Source: Psychrobacillus sp042944905
GTDB lineage: Bacteria > Bacillota > Bacilli > Bacillales_A > Planococcaceae
Direction: 5' to 3'
Length of the DNA stretch: 64,000 nucleotides
NCBI RefSeq assembly: GCF_042944905.1
Contig: NZ_CP168496.1
Span: 124,001-188,000, forward strand
The notes beneath the pieces were generated by a model. The model did not search any database, had not been told where the DNA came from, and saw only the letters and a list, made by a program, of their open reading frames with translations. The translations under genes and the position numbers were made by a program. This document shows, piece by piece, positions 8,419-17,038 of the stretch; the stretch's first letter is position 1; each line of letters opens with the position of its first letter.

Positions 8419-9521
8419 TTATTTTCTTATTTGGATTTATTCTTCTATTTATTACTGTACTACAAGCATTTACTCCAAAGTTTTTGAAGCAGACAGAAGT
8501 TTTTGGTGTATATGTACCAGAGCAACACGTAAAGGAAAAAACAATCGTTCATTTGAAAAAAAGATATACGACCGTTGTTCTAACAACTGGGTTAGTCATT
8601 TTGTTAGGGTATTTTCTTTGGGCATTTACACAAAATCCGGACGAAGAAACACTTGCTCTTGTAAGTGTAGGAGTGCAATTTACATCTCTTTTTATGAGCA
8701 TCGGCTACTATTTCATCATGCATATTCGAGTGAAGAAACTAAAAGTAGAACAAGGATGGACATCAGGGAAAAATGAAGTACGTATAGTAGATTTAAAGTT
8801 TCAAGAAAAGCTACAGTTAATCCCACGTATCGTATTTATCATTCCGATGATTATTACGGTTGGCTTAATCATTTACACCTTTATGAAGTATGCTCAAATG
8901 CCAGATATGATTCCTACACATTGGGGACCTTCTGGACAGCCAGATGCTTTTAGTAAAAAAACGTATTTCAGTGTTATTTCGATGCCAATCATTTTACTAG
9001 TTATGCAGGGGATGTTCCTCTTGATGAGCGAAGGAATGAAGTTTTCGGGTGCAAAGATTAACCCAGCGAATAAAAAAACATCCGTTTCACAGCAGCTTGC
9101 ATTTCGTAAGTATTCTAGCTGGTTTGCATTGTTTATCTCATTAAGTACAACGCTATTGATGGGTTATTTACATTTGCAAACAATCCATCCTGAAATTGCA
9201 TCTCCTTGGATAATGTTCACACTTCCAATTGTCTTTTTAGTAATAACTTTTGTTGGAGTGGGTATTTATACAGTGAAGGTTGGTCAAAGTGGATCGCGAT
9301 TAAAAGTAGGAGGGGTTAGTCCTAGTTCAGAGGAAAAAATTGCGGTGGACGATGATAAGTATTGGAAGGGTGGATTGTTTTATATTAATAAAGATGATCC
9401 GAGTATTTTGGTAGAAAAACGATTTGGGGTAGGATGGACGTTTAATTTTGGGAGACCTATTAGTTGGATCGCTTTATGCTTACCGCTTCTCATTATTTTA
9501 GTAATTGCATTTAGTTTGTAG
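8415..9521 (+). CDS. DUF1648/DUF5808-type integral membrane protein
   Basis: The 368-residue protein has about eight hydrophobic segments. The DUF1648 signature lies near residue 165 (DMIPTHWGPSGQPDAFSKKT), the conserved motif of a family commonly paired with YtrA-type regulators. A DUF5808-like cytoplasmic domain lies near residues 310-345 (DDKYWKGGLFYINKDDPSILVEKR is one run there). Some relatives are immunity or sporulation-delay proteins (SdpI-like), so a role in envelope stress or bacteriocin tolerance is plausible but inferred. It is coupled to the regulator by a 4-base overlap. Confidence 0.8.
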   Translation: MIIFLFGFILLFITVLQAFTPKFLKQTEVFGVYVPEQHVKEKTIVHLKKRYTTVVLTTGLVILLGYFLWAFTQNPDEETLALVSVGVQFTSLFMSIGYYFIMHIRVKKLKVEQGWTSGKNEVRIVDLKFQEKLQLIPRIVFIIPMIITVGLIIYTFMKYAQMPDMIPTHWGPSGQPDAFSKKTYFSVISMPIILLVMQGMFLLMSEGMKFSGAKINPANKKTSVSQQLAFRKYSSWFALFISLSTTLLMGYLHLQTIHPEIASPWIMFTLPIVFLVITFVGVGIYTVKVGQSGSRLKVGGVSPSSEEKIAVDDDKYWKGGLFYINKDDPSILVEKRFGVGWTFNFGRPISWIALCLPLLIILVIAFSL

Positions 9522-9575
9522 GCGATGTTAAAAAAAGAATCACATAAGAAGAAATAAAACCTGGAGGCGATTCAA

Positions 9576-9896
9576 ATGTTAGTAGTAACAACAGAAAAAA
9601 TTGAAGGCTATAAAATAGTAGAAGTAAAAGGTCCTGCATTTGGTCTAATTGTTAGAAGTAGAGGGCTTGGTGGAGATATTATGGCAAGTTTAAAAGGATT
9701 AGTAGGTGGAGAAATCAAGCAATATACCGCTATGCTGGAAGATTCAAGAAAAGAAGCCATGGACCGTATGATTAAGAACGCCAACCAAATGAATGCGAAT
9801 GCTATTGTTATGATGCGATATGATTCCGGTGAAATTGGAAAAAATATGAGTGAAATTGTGGCCTACGGAACAGCGGTTGTTGTAGAGAAACTATAA
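9576..9896 (+). CDS. YbjQ/UPF0145 family protein
   Basis: The 106-residue protein has the full UPF0145 (heavy-metal-binding-like) pattern: an N-terminal IEGYKIVEVKG, a central SRGLGGDIMA, then EAMDRMIKNANQMNANAI and the C-terminal YGTAVVVE. The family forms ring-shaped oligomers; its molecular role is not known. The ribosome site is TGGAGGCG. The stop shares one base with the start of the following small membrane protein (TAATG), so they are co-translated. Confidence 0.88.
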   Translation: MLVVTTEKIEGYKIVEVKGPAFGLIVRSRGLGGDIMASLKGLVGGEIKQYTAMLEDSRKEAMDRMIKNANQMNANAIVMMRYDSGEIGKNMSEIVAYGTAVVVEKL

Positions 9897-10129
9897 TGGC
9901 GATTTTTGTTCTAGTAGGTATGTATATTGTACAAATCATAGCTGTTATAGCTTGTATTTTGCTTGGATACTTTATATATGACAAACGCTTTAATCGCAAT
10001 CATGGAACGGAAGTTGCGGAAGGTTTTGAGCGAACAGAAGAGGTTAATCTTGACCCTGTTACGGGTGAAAAAACAAGAGTGTATTATAATCCTAAAACAG
10101 GTGAACGTTTTTATAGGAAAGAAAAGTAG
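9896..10129 (+). CDS. Small single-pass membrane protein coupled to the YbjQ protein
   Basis: The 77-residue protein has one N-terminal membrane helix (about residues 2-26). The hydrophilic tail contains DPVTGEKTRVYYNPKTGERF, a short repeat of [DN]PxTGExxxxY that looks like a phage-tail/PBP-associated or 'DUF' style repeat. It starts one base inside the YbjQ stop. The function is unknown; coupling suggests it anchors or partners the UPF0145 protein. Confidence 0.65.
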   Translation: MAIFVLVGMYIVQIIAVIACILLGYFIYDKRFNRNHGTEVAEGFERTEEVNLDPVTGEKTRVYYNPKTGERFYRKEK

Positions 10130-10177
10130 TAACAACAAGATACTATTCTTTAACATTTAACATAGCCAATTCATAAG

Positions 10178-10212
10178 AAAATGCAGCTTCCATAATTTCG
10201 GAAGCTGCATTT
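10178..10212 (-). terminator. Terminator of ppiB, possibly bidirectional
   Basis: An 11-bp perfect stem (10181-10191 with 10200-10210) has an 8-base loop. T-rich flanks lie on both sides, and it sits just after the ppiB stop on the minus strand. Confidence 0.8.
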
Positions 10213-10216
10213 CTAA

Positions 10217-10657
10217 TTATTCTGCGTCAAATACTTCTACTTTTTCCATTTTAGCGCCATTTTTCATAGCTGTTGCTACTTCAAGGCCACTTGTTACTTT
10301 ACCGAAAACAGTATGAACTCCATTTAAATGGGCTTGTGGTGCGTGCACGATAAAGAACTGGCTTGAACCTGTATCTTTTCCTGCATGAGCCATAGATAAG
10401 CTACCAGCTTCGTGTTTATGTGGATTGCCAGCAGTTTCACACTTAATTGTTTTGCCGCTTCCGCCCATACCTGTACCAGTTGGGTCCCCACCTTGACTTA
10501 CAAAGCCAGGAATAACGCGGTGGAAAACTACTCCGTTATAAAATCCTGTATTTGCCAATTCTTCAAAGTTAGCAACTGTGTTTGGTGCTTCATTCGGGAA
10601 TAAATCAAATTCGATTTTCTCTCCAGTATCCATTAAAAAATAACCTTTTTTCGCCAT
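10217..10657 (-). CDS. ppiB: Peptidyl-prolyl cis-trans isomerase, cyclophilin type
   Basis: This cytoplasmic foldase isomerises X-Pro bonds. The 146 residues make a single cyclophilin domain with VFHRVIPGFVSQGGDPTGTG (catalytic Arg in FHRV), then GSLSMAHAG and GSQFFIVHAP, and the active-site HTVFGKV near the end. Length and motifs match Bacillus PpiB. AAAGGAG precedes the ATG. It is monocistronic and ends at a strong terminator. Confidence 0.95.
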   Translation of the reverse strand: MAKKGYFLMDTGEKIEFDLFPNEAPNTVANFEELANTGFYNGVVFHRVIPGFVSQGGDPTGTGMGGSGKTIKCETAGNPHKHEAGSLSMAHAGKDTGSSQFFIVHAPQAHLNGVHTVFGKVTSGLEVATAMKNGAKMEKVEVFDAE

Positions 10658-10875
10658 TTAAAACACTCCTTTTTCAAATAAATCCTTCATTAGTATAGCA
10701 TGTACATAGGGCATTTTCCAAAGATCATTGCTCTGCAAAGGTTTAACACGCATTCATGAAGAATCATCCCCAAAAATGCCCCCACTTGATAAACTTTCCG
10801 TAAATAAAACTACTGCCTTAACCTCTAACATCTTCAGTACATGACCATAGATAGTGTAAATCATAAATCTACTTT

Positions 10876-13755
10876 TTAATGAGGTACCATAATTTGTCCA
10901 TTTCTTTCATTAGTCAAAAGGGTGTGCATAATTAGCTTAGATAATTGGTCAGGTCTGTAGGGTTTAATTAAGTAATCTTGTGCTCCTAACGAAAGCCCTC
11001 GTTCTTTTTCATCCAGCGCAGTTGAAATGAAGATTGGGATGTTTTTTAGTTTTTCATTTTCTTTCATTTCTTTCATAATTGTCCATCCATCCATTTCATC
11101 TGCAAGCATAATGTCTAGAACAAGTGCGTCAGGAGTCTTACTTTTCATTTGTGCTAACGCTTCTTGCCCGTTCTTATAGTAGCTTACATGAAACCCATTA
11201 TCTTGCAACTCTTGGTTTACTAGTTCGGCAAGGCTTAAATCATCTTCAATGACCATAATTGTGTAATTAAGCATAGGGGCAGCCCCATCTTCATTTACTT
11301 TATTAGTGCTCATTGTAATCCGTGAGAAGTTCGTGCTAAATGTACTACCTTCGCCATTCTTAGAACTTACGGAAATCTTACCTCCATGTACTTCCACAAT
11401 CTCTTTTACGATAGCAAGCCCAAGACCTGTACCGCCAATTTTTCGTCGGTCGGAATTGTCTATCCGATAAAACTTTTGAAATAAATTAGGTATTTCTACT
11501 TCTGGGATTCCAAGTCCTTCATCTTTTACATCAATAGAAACTATATCCTCGTTACCATATATACGGATTGAAATATTTCCTCCTTCTGGAGAATATTTAA
11601 TTGCATTACTTAATAAGTTTGTAAACACCTGTTCAATTTTATTTTTGTCTCCTAGTATAATAGCATCCTCTAATTCTACTGTAAGGGTTGTCTTGTGTAA
11701 TGAAGTGTTAATTTCTTGTAGCTCGATAACATTTTGAACAATCGATATTACATCGATATATTTCTTCTCATAATTTTGTTTGCCTGATTCCATTCTTTGA
11801 ATATCAAGAAAATCATTTATTAAGGAAGTTAACCTTATAGTTTCATTATAAATAGTTTGAGTATATTTTGTTTTTCGTTCCGGCTTTAATTCTTTTGTTA
11901 ACAACAATTCTGTGAAGCCAAGAATACTAGCTAAAGGTGTTCTTAATTCATGGCTAACTGTACTGACAAATTCTGACTTCATGTTAGCTATTTCGTACTC
12001 TTTCGTAATATCACGATGGACTAGTAACGTTCCAATGTGTTCATTACAATCTTTAATTGTTTTACAATAAACTCTAATGACTTGTTTGTTGTCGGTCTTC
12101 CTGTAAATAAATGAATGTTCTTCATCAGGAGAAAGAAATGCAGAGTCTATTAAATCATTTAAAAGCTGAATAAACTCGTAGTCTTGGATTTGTTCTGCCA
12201 TGACACCGCTCCAATGTTCCCAAGAAAGTCCTATCATTTGTTCGGGGGTATCTTGCCATTCAAATATTCCGCAAAGCTGATTGTTAACTTGTAAAACTTT
12301 TCGATCAGCATCTATTAACTGTATACCCTCTTGAACCGTGTTTAAAATATCTTGATTTAACCGGCGATCATCCTCGGACTGTTCAAATAACATAATTTTT
12401 TCAAGGTAAATAGCAATTTGTCTAGCGAATATTTCATATTCAATTAGTTCATTATCTGAATAAGAATCACCATATCTTGAAAACACCATAACAGCTTCTA
12501 TTTGAGAAGAAGAAACAACAGGTAAATATAAGTCAAAGCTATAATTAACAGATTCATGGTAGCCTTTCTCCGTAGAATCTTGAACCCGTTTTACCGTAAA
12601 TGGCTGTTTTTCATCAGTTAACCGTTGAATCAGACCGTCGTTCAAGTTATTCCTAAATTGATCAACACCAAAATTAGAAATCCCATAGGAAGCGAAGACA
12701 TCATCGTGAATGGTGGAAATTATACCTTTGTCTGATTTAGTTATTTTACACATATTTTCAACGATACTTTTAAGAAACTCCTTTTTATCAAGAGAGGAGG
12801 ATATTATTTTTATTAACTCATTCCACCGCGTAAGTTTTTCTTCATTATTTGTTACAATACTTAGTGCTGTTTGAAGTTCATTTTGCTGGGCTAGAAGTTC
12901 GTCTTGTTGCGCTAGAAGCTCGTCTTGTTGGGCAATTAGTTCTTCGTTAGAGGCCATCAAGTCTTGTTCTTTCTCCCGAATACTGTTAATCATCTTTTGG
13001 AAGGCAATTGATAAGGTACCGAGCTCATCTTTTCTATTACCATTTACTAGTAACACCGCATCTCTACCGGCAGCAATTTCATTGGCAGAAAAGGTAAATT
13101 CGGAAAGGGGCTTTCCAATGCTGTTAAATATTTTAAGAATTATTAGGAGTGATAGAATTAGGGTGAAAATAAAAAAAACAAGTACACTGTTTTGAATATT
13201 GGATTGTTTCACTGATAAATCATCTGAATTATCCACCATTTGCTGCTTAAGAAGTGTAATAAATGATTTAGTTTGCTCCATAAATTTTTCTACCTGAAAA
13301 GTGACTTTAATATCCTGAATATCAATACTAGGATCTTGATTTTTTTCATATTCACTCCTAGTTAGTGGAAGTAACGTAGTGAAATAATAAGATATGAAGT
13401 GTTCGATATCCTTATATATTACCGTTTCGTCTTCGGTTCCAATCAATAGACCTAGTTCAGTTAGGTTTTGTTTAAGTTCACTTTCAAACTTTAGTGACTC
13501 TTCCTCATTTGTCATCACTTTAAAAGAAATAGAGTCCGGCGTTATTAAAATGTCGGAATTAAACTGGTTATAGATATAATTAATTATTTGAAGTTTCTCT
13601 TCAATATTACTTTGCTTTTGAACATAATCTTGATGCATTTTCTGTTGAAAATAAAATAGAAATCCGCAACCTATAGCAAAAAAGAGAAAACAAAATCCCA
13701 TTAATGATAAAACTTTGCGTGATAACGAACTATTAATATAATTAACTATTTTCAT
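10876..13755 (-). CDS. Hybrid sensor histidine kinase (HAMP-GAF-PAS-HisKA-HATPase-REC)
   Basis: The 959-residue membrane kinase reads, in order: TM1 (about 15-37), an extracytoplasmic region of about 150 residues, TM2 (about 190-210), HAMP, a coiled coil built from an AQQDELL heptad repeat (about 275-297), GAF (about 310-455), PAS (about 465-585), HisKA with the phosphoacceptor His in VSHELRTPLASILGF (about 602), HATPase (DEGLGIP, GGTGLGLAIVKEI), and a C-terminal receiver with Asp in LVLDIMLADEMDG and Lys in YLIKPY. I chose the ATG at 13755, with GAGGAT upstream. It overlaps the receiver gene by 14 bases. The attached receiver implies a phosphorelay through an HPt, which the third gene supplies. 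Confidence 0.9.
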   Translation of the reverse strand: MKIVNYINSSLSRKVLSLMGFCFLFFAIGCGFLFYFQQKMHQDYVQKQSNIEEKLQIINYIYNQFNSDILITPDSISFKVMTNEEESLKFESELKQNLTELGLLIGTEDETVIYKDIEHFISYYFTTLLPLTRSEYEKNQDPSIDIQDIKVTFQVEKFMEQTKSFITLLKQQMVDNSDDLSVKQSNIQNSVLVFFIFTLILSLLIILKIFNSIGKPLSEFTFSANEIAAGRDAVLLVNGNRKDELGTLSIAFQKMINSIREKEQDLMASNEELIAQQDELLAQQDELLAQQNELQTALSIVTNNEEKLTRWNELIKIISSSLDKKEFLKSIVENMCKITKSDKGIISTIHDDVFASYGISNFGVDQFRNNLNDGLIQRLTDEKQPFTVKRVQDSTEKGYHESVNYSFDLYLPVVSSSQIEAVMVFSRYGDSYSDNELIEYEIFARQIAIYLEKIMLFEQSEDDRRLNQDILNTVQEGIQLIDADRKVLQVNNQLCGIFEWQDTPEQMIGLSWEHWSGVMAEQIQDYEFIQLLNDLIDSAFLSPDEEHSFIYRKTDNKQVIRVYCKTIKDCNEHIGTLLVHRDITKEYEIANMKSEFVSTVSHELRTPLASILGFTELLLTKELKPERKTKYTQTIYNETIRLTSLINDFLDIQRMESGKQNYEKKYIDVISIVQNVIELQEINTSLHKTTLTVELEDAIILGDKNKIEQVFTNLLSNAIKYSPEGGNISIRIYGNEDIVSIDVKDEGLGIPEVEIPNLFQKFYRIDNSDRRKIGGTGLGLAIVKEIVEVHGGKISVSSKNGEGSTFSTNFSRITMSTNKVNEDGAAPMLNYTIMVIEDDLSLAELVNQELQDNGFHVSYYKNGQEALAQMKSKTPDALVLDIMLADEMDGWTIMKEMKENEKLKNIPIFISTALDEKERGLSLGAQDYLIKPYRPDQLSKLIMHTLLTNERNGQIMVPH

Positions 13756-14113
13756 CAAGGATATCCTCAACTAATTCTAAAAGCTTCAATGGACTAAATG
13801 GTTTGGCCATAAAATAATCGGCCCCTGTTTCCATAATCTGTTTTTGTTCATATGCCTGACTTTTTGCTGAAAGTACTAGAACTTTCGTATGCCCGTTTGT
13901 TTCGGCACTCCGTATTTTCTCAACAATTTCAAGTCCCGTATAAACAGGCATCATATAATCTAGAATGACCAAATCATAGTGAGTATTTTGCAAAAAATCC
14001 ATTGCTTCACCACCGTCAACCGCTTCATCAATTATATAATTTTCGTCTTCGAGCGTATCTACAATAAGCATGCGGAGTACTTCTTCATCCTCAGCCAATA
14101 AAATTCGTTTCAA
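13742..14113 (-). CDS. Single-domain response regulator (CheY-like)
   Basis: The 123 residues are a lone receiver with no output domain. The acidic pocket is LLAEDEEVL, the phosphorylated Asp lies in LVILDYMMPVYTG, the conserved Ser/Thr in VLVLSAKS, and the Lys in YFMAKPFSP. It lies between the HPt/GGDEF gene and the hybrid kinase in one minus-strand run. Its stop lies inside the kinase coding region, so translation is coupled. It probably shuttles phosphate between the two large proteins or binds a target protein. Confidence 0.9.
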   Translation of the reverse strand: MKRILLAEDEEVLRMLIVDTLEDENYIIDEAVDGGEAMDFLQNTHYDLVILDYMMPVYTGLEIVEKIRSAETNGHTKVLVLSAKSQAYEQKQIMETGADYFMAKPFSPLKLLELVEDILDENS

Positions 14114-14152
14114 TGTTTACCACCTCATTAATGTTCTTCTCGTGTAATGAAC

Positions 14153-15769
14153 TTACTTTAGCATATTTAGTATTCGTTCAATCCTTACTTGTAGGTCAGT
14201 TACATTAAACGGTTTTGTTACATAATCATCCGCACCTAATCTTAAAGCGCGTTCTATTTCGACTTGGCTCTTTCTTCCAGTGAGCATTAGCACCTTGTAC
14301 TTATGTGCATTTTTTTCTTGTTTGACTTTTTGAAGGACCTCTAAACCATCCATGACTGGCATGACGCCATCCAGAATTAAGAAATGGTTGACATCCTCTT
14401 GCGCATGTTCTGAATTTAAAAAGGATGGGCCATTTTCAAATGTCTTAATGTTTAACTTTATATTATCAATGGTTATAGATTCTAACATTTGACTTAATAA
14501 TGTCCGAATAATGGTATCATCATCAACAACTGAAATATTAAGCGTGCTTTTCTGGTATACGTTAGATGTCGTCTGTAAACATTCGACTCTAGATCGTCCA
14601 AGGCGTTTTGCTTCATACAACGAACTATCAGCCTCTTTGAAAGCATCCGTGATTGTAACTGATTCCTCCATTACGGTATATATTCCTGCTGAAAACGTGA
14701 CAGAAAAGCACATTTCCTTATGGGTATATTCGATTTGAGCGAACCCTTTAATTAATTTAGTTAAGAGCTTTTTTACATCCTTACTTGTGGTCTTTGGAAA
14801 GACTATAACAAATTCTTCTCCACCATACCGATAAATCGTATCCATACTACGAATATTCCGTTTTATATATTGAGCAAAATCTCTAAGAACTTGATCGCCC
14901 ATTAGATGACCATATGTATCATTAATTTTTTTGAAAAAGTCAATATCAACAATACTAATTGAAAATGGCTGTTTTGTTCGTTTAAAATCTAGGAAAACAC
15001 GTTGCATATTATCTGTAAGGAATTTTCTATTATAAACTTGTGTTAGTTCATCAATCAAAACGGATTGATCAAAAATTTTCTTGCGGTGCAAATGCCGTTT
15101 GATTTTAACAACAAACTCTTCCATATCAATTGGCTTTTTGAAAAAGTCATCAGCGCCCATTTGATAAGCTTTTATACGTGTTTCCTTGTTGTTTTTAATA
15201 CTAATCATAATGGTTGGAATAAAGTATTTTTCGCTATTATGTTGAATTTCTTGAAGAACTTGAAAGCCGTCTTTCTGTGGCAATTGAATATCAAGAATAA
15301 GGCAATCAGGCTTCATTTCGAAGTACTGTTTCACTGCATTTTCAGGATTTGTATTAGTTATTACCATCCAGCCTTTTGTTTCTAATACATCTTTAAGGAG
15401 AATGAGCATGGAAACATCATCATCTATTATTTGAATCAGAGGAGCACTCGAGTTTAGGACTTTATTATTAAGACTCGCTATATTATCGGAGTTCTCATAT
15501 TTATATATAAATTTAATTAAAGGAAATAGAAAATTATTTAACTCAATTTCCGTCCATATCTTATTCTCGTCGTTTTCCAGATTAGATAATAACTCAGAAG
15601 AAATCTGCATGAGATCGTCCAATTGTAGTGTTCCTGAAGTCCCTTTTATAGAGTGAAGGAAACGGTATAGCTCCTCGGCTAAAACTGTTTCTTCTTTTAA
15701 AGATAACCATTCCGTCAACTTATTTTTTATAGTTTGGAATAAATGGTTTTTATACTTTTGAAGATCCAC
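14153..15769 (-). CDS. HPt-REC-GGDEF-REC diguanylate cyclase
   Basis: The protein is about 538 residues. The N-terminal HPt domain has its His in FLHSIKGTSGTLQ. It is followed by a receiver (Asp in CLILDIQLPQKDG), a GGDEF domain whose active site reads GGEEF (YRYGGEEFVIVFP) with an RSMD inhibitory I-site five residues upstream, and a second receiver (LILDGVMPVMDG, VTKPF). It should make cyclic di-GMP under phosphorelay control, with product inhibition. The likely start is the GTG at 15769, six bases after AAGGGGG; a GTG at 15787 in the same frame overlaps that ribosome site. It is the first gene of the three-gene operon. Confidence 0.9.
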   Translation of the reverse strand: MDLQKYKNHLFQTIKNKLTEWLSLKEETVLAEELYRFLHSIKGTSGTLQLDDLMQISSELLSNLENDENKIWTEIELNNFLFPLIKFIYKYENSDNIASLNNKVLNSSAPLIQIIDDDVSMLILLKDVLETKGWMVITNTNPENAVKQYFEMKPDCLILDIQLPQKDGFQVLQEIQHNSEKYFIPTIMISIKNNKETRIKAYQMGADDFFKKPIDMEEFVVKIKRHLHRKKIFDQSVLIDELTQVYNRKFLTDNMQRVFLDFKRTKQPFSISIVDIDFFKKINDTYGHLMGDQVLRDFAQYIKRNIRSMDTIYRYGGEEFVIVFPKTTSKDVKKLLTKLIKGFAQIEYTHKEMCFSVTFSAGIYTVMEESVTITDAFKEADSSLYEAKRLGRSRVECLQTTSNVYQKSTLNISVVDDDTIIRTLLSQMLESITIDNIKLNIKTFENGPSFLNSEHAQEDVNHFLILDGVMPVMDGLEVLQKVKQEKNAHKYKVLMLTGRKSQVEIERALRLGADDYVTKPFNVTDLQVRIERILNMLK

Positions 15770-16179
15770 TAATATCCCCCTTACCACAAAATGTGTATTC
15801 TATCGCTGTAGTAAACTTCTAATACTTTTTGATTGGTTTAAAAATAAGACTATTATACTGTAACAAAATTTGTCGGATTAAGTAACATTTATTTAAATTT
15901 CTTACCAATTAACTGGTATGCAAATAGTTATAAATGAATAAATTTAAAATACTCAGTAATCAAGCATTTACAAAATCTATTTTCTTGAATAAATGTTTAT
16001 TAAATGGTGCCAGTTCGTAAAAGTGTACTTTTAAGGACTGGTACAAATAAGTTAGAGCGTAACTTTTAGAGTTGAGGTACAATATAGTTGGATATTTAAT
16101 TGTTAGAATATTAAACAGAAAAGTCAGTTCTTTTTTATATAAGATTATAAGTATATTAAATAATGTATAGGGGTACTTT
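15770..16179. other. Intergenic gap between phosphorelay operon and GntR gene
   Basis: This is a divergent promoter region of 410 bases with no credible gene. It is about 75% A/T. The notable object is the hairpin at 16007-16044. The GntR ribosome site AGGGG lies just before 16180. I could not assign the -35/-10 boxes with confidence. Confidence 0.5.
16007..16044. repeat. REP-like hairpin (GGTGCCAGT family)
   Basis: An outer stem GTGCCAGT/ACTGGTAC (one G-T pair) and an inner stem AAAAGT/ACTTTT make a 38-base hairpin with a two-base tip. It shares GGTGCCAGT with the palindrome at 5749-5795. Confidence 0.6.
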
Positions 16180-16827
16180 ATGAAAGAATATTTATCATTA
16201 AAAGACCATGTTTATAATTATATCGTAGAGCAGATTAACAATGGGAAATTGATTGCTAATAGGAAAGTTAATGAAGTCGCTATTAGTGAAAGTTTAAAAG
16301 TTAGCAGGACTCCGGTTAGAGAGGCACTAATACAACTTTCATCAGAAGGGCTATTAGAAAATGTTCCAAGAAAAGGTTTCGTGATAAAAAACCTTACAAA
16401 GGAAGAAGCGAAAGAAACTTATTTTATAATTGGTGCATTAGATGGCTTAGCTGCTTCACTGGCAACACCTCTATTAACAGAGAAACACATGAAAGAAATG
16501 GAATTCTATATTCAGAGTATCAATCTAGCAATTAGTACGGAGAATTTCCAAATGTATCATAAAATGCAAGAAGCTTTTCATGATGTCTATCTATCAGTCT
16601 GTCCTAACAAAAGCCTCGTAAACCTTCTGTTAAAATCACAAAAGAAATTTTTAAAAAACTTTGATCATTCCGGTCAAAAGGAAGAGATAAAGAAAAAGCT
16701 TTTAGAGACGAATGATGAACATAGAAAGATGTTGGTACTTTTCAAAAGTGGCGATTCAGCAGGTTTAGAAAGTTACATGAAAGAAGTGCATTGGAATACA
16801 GATAAAGTAGAGTTAGTGCCATTGTAG
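16180..16827 (+). CDS. GntR family regulator, FadR/FCD type
   Basis: The 215-residue regulator has an N-terminal winged HTH (VNEVAISESLKVSRTPVREA, the classic GntR recognition region at about residues 28-50) and a C-terminal FCD ligand domain of about 130 residues. FCD proteins usually sense organic acids or amino-acid derivatives. It precedes an M20 hydrolase, a YfcC transporter and a second M20 hydrolase, which makes it the likely local regulator. It has its own terminator, so it is transcribed separately from the target genes. Confidence 0.88.
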   Translation: MKEYLSLKDHVYNYIVEQINNGKLIANRKVNEVAISESLKVSRTPVREALIQLSSEGLLENVPRKGFVIKNLTKEEAKETYFIIGALDGLAASLATPLLTEKHMKEMEFYIQSINLAISTENFQMYHKMQEAFHDVYLSVCPNKSLVNLLLKSQKKFLKNFDHSGQKEEIKKKLLETNDEHRKMLVLFKSGDSAGLESYMKEVHWNTDKVELVPL

Positions 16828-16860
16828 GGGTAAAAATACAATTTAAGCGTATGAAAAATG

Positions 16861-16892
16861 ATTCTGTTTCAAATGAGACAGAATTATTTTTT
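16861..16892 (+). terminator. Terminator of the FCD-GntR gene
   Basis: A 10-bp stem with one mismatch (16861-16870 with 16875-16884) and a 4-base loop is followed by a T-rich tail. Confidence 0.82.
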
Positions 16893-16915
16893 ATTGTAAA
16901 AATTCAAAACATAAA

Positions 16916-16936
16916 ATACAATATACAATATACAAA
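16916..16936 (+). promoter_or_regulatory. Three tandem 7-bp repeats (ATACAAT), candidate GntR operator
   Basis: ATACAAT, ATACAAT and ATACAAA run head to tail about 100 bases before the first M20 gene. FCD-type GntR proteins often bind TTGTATACAA-like sites, and the reverse strand here reads TTGTATATTGTATATTGTAT. Operator function is inferred. Confidence 0.5.
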
Positions 16937-17038
16937 AATAACTTATAATTCACTCTTTCGATTTAAGATGAGATTAATACAATCGAAATGGAGAAGCGGT
17001 TATAAAAATTAACAAAAATCGTAAGGGGATAGCAGGGC

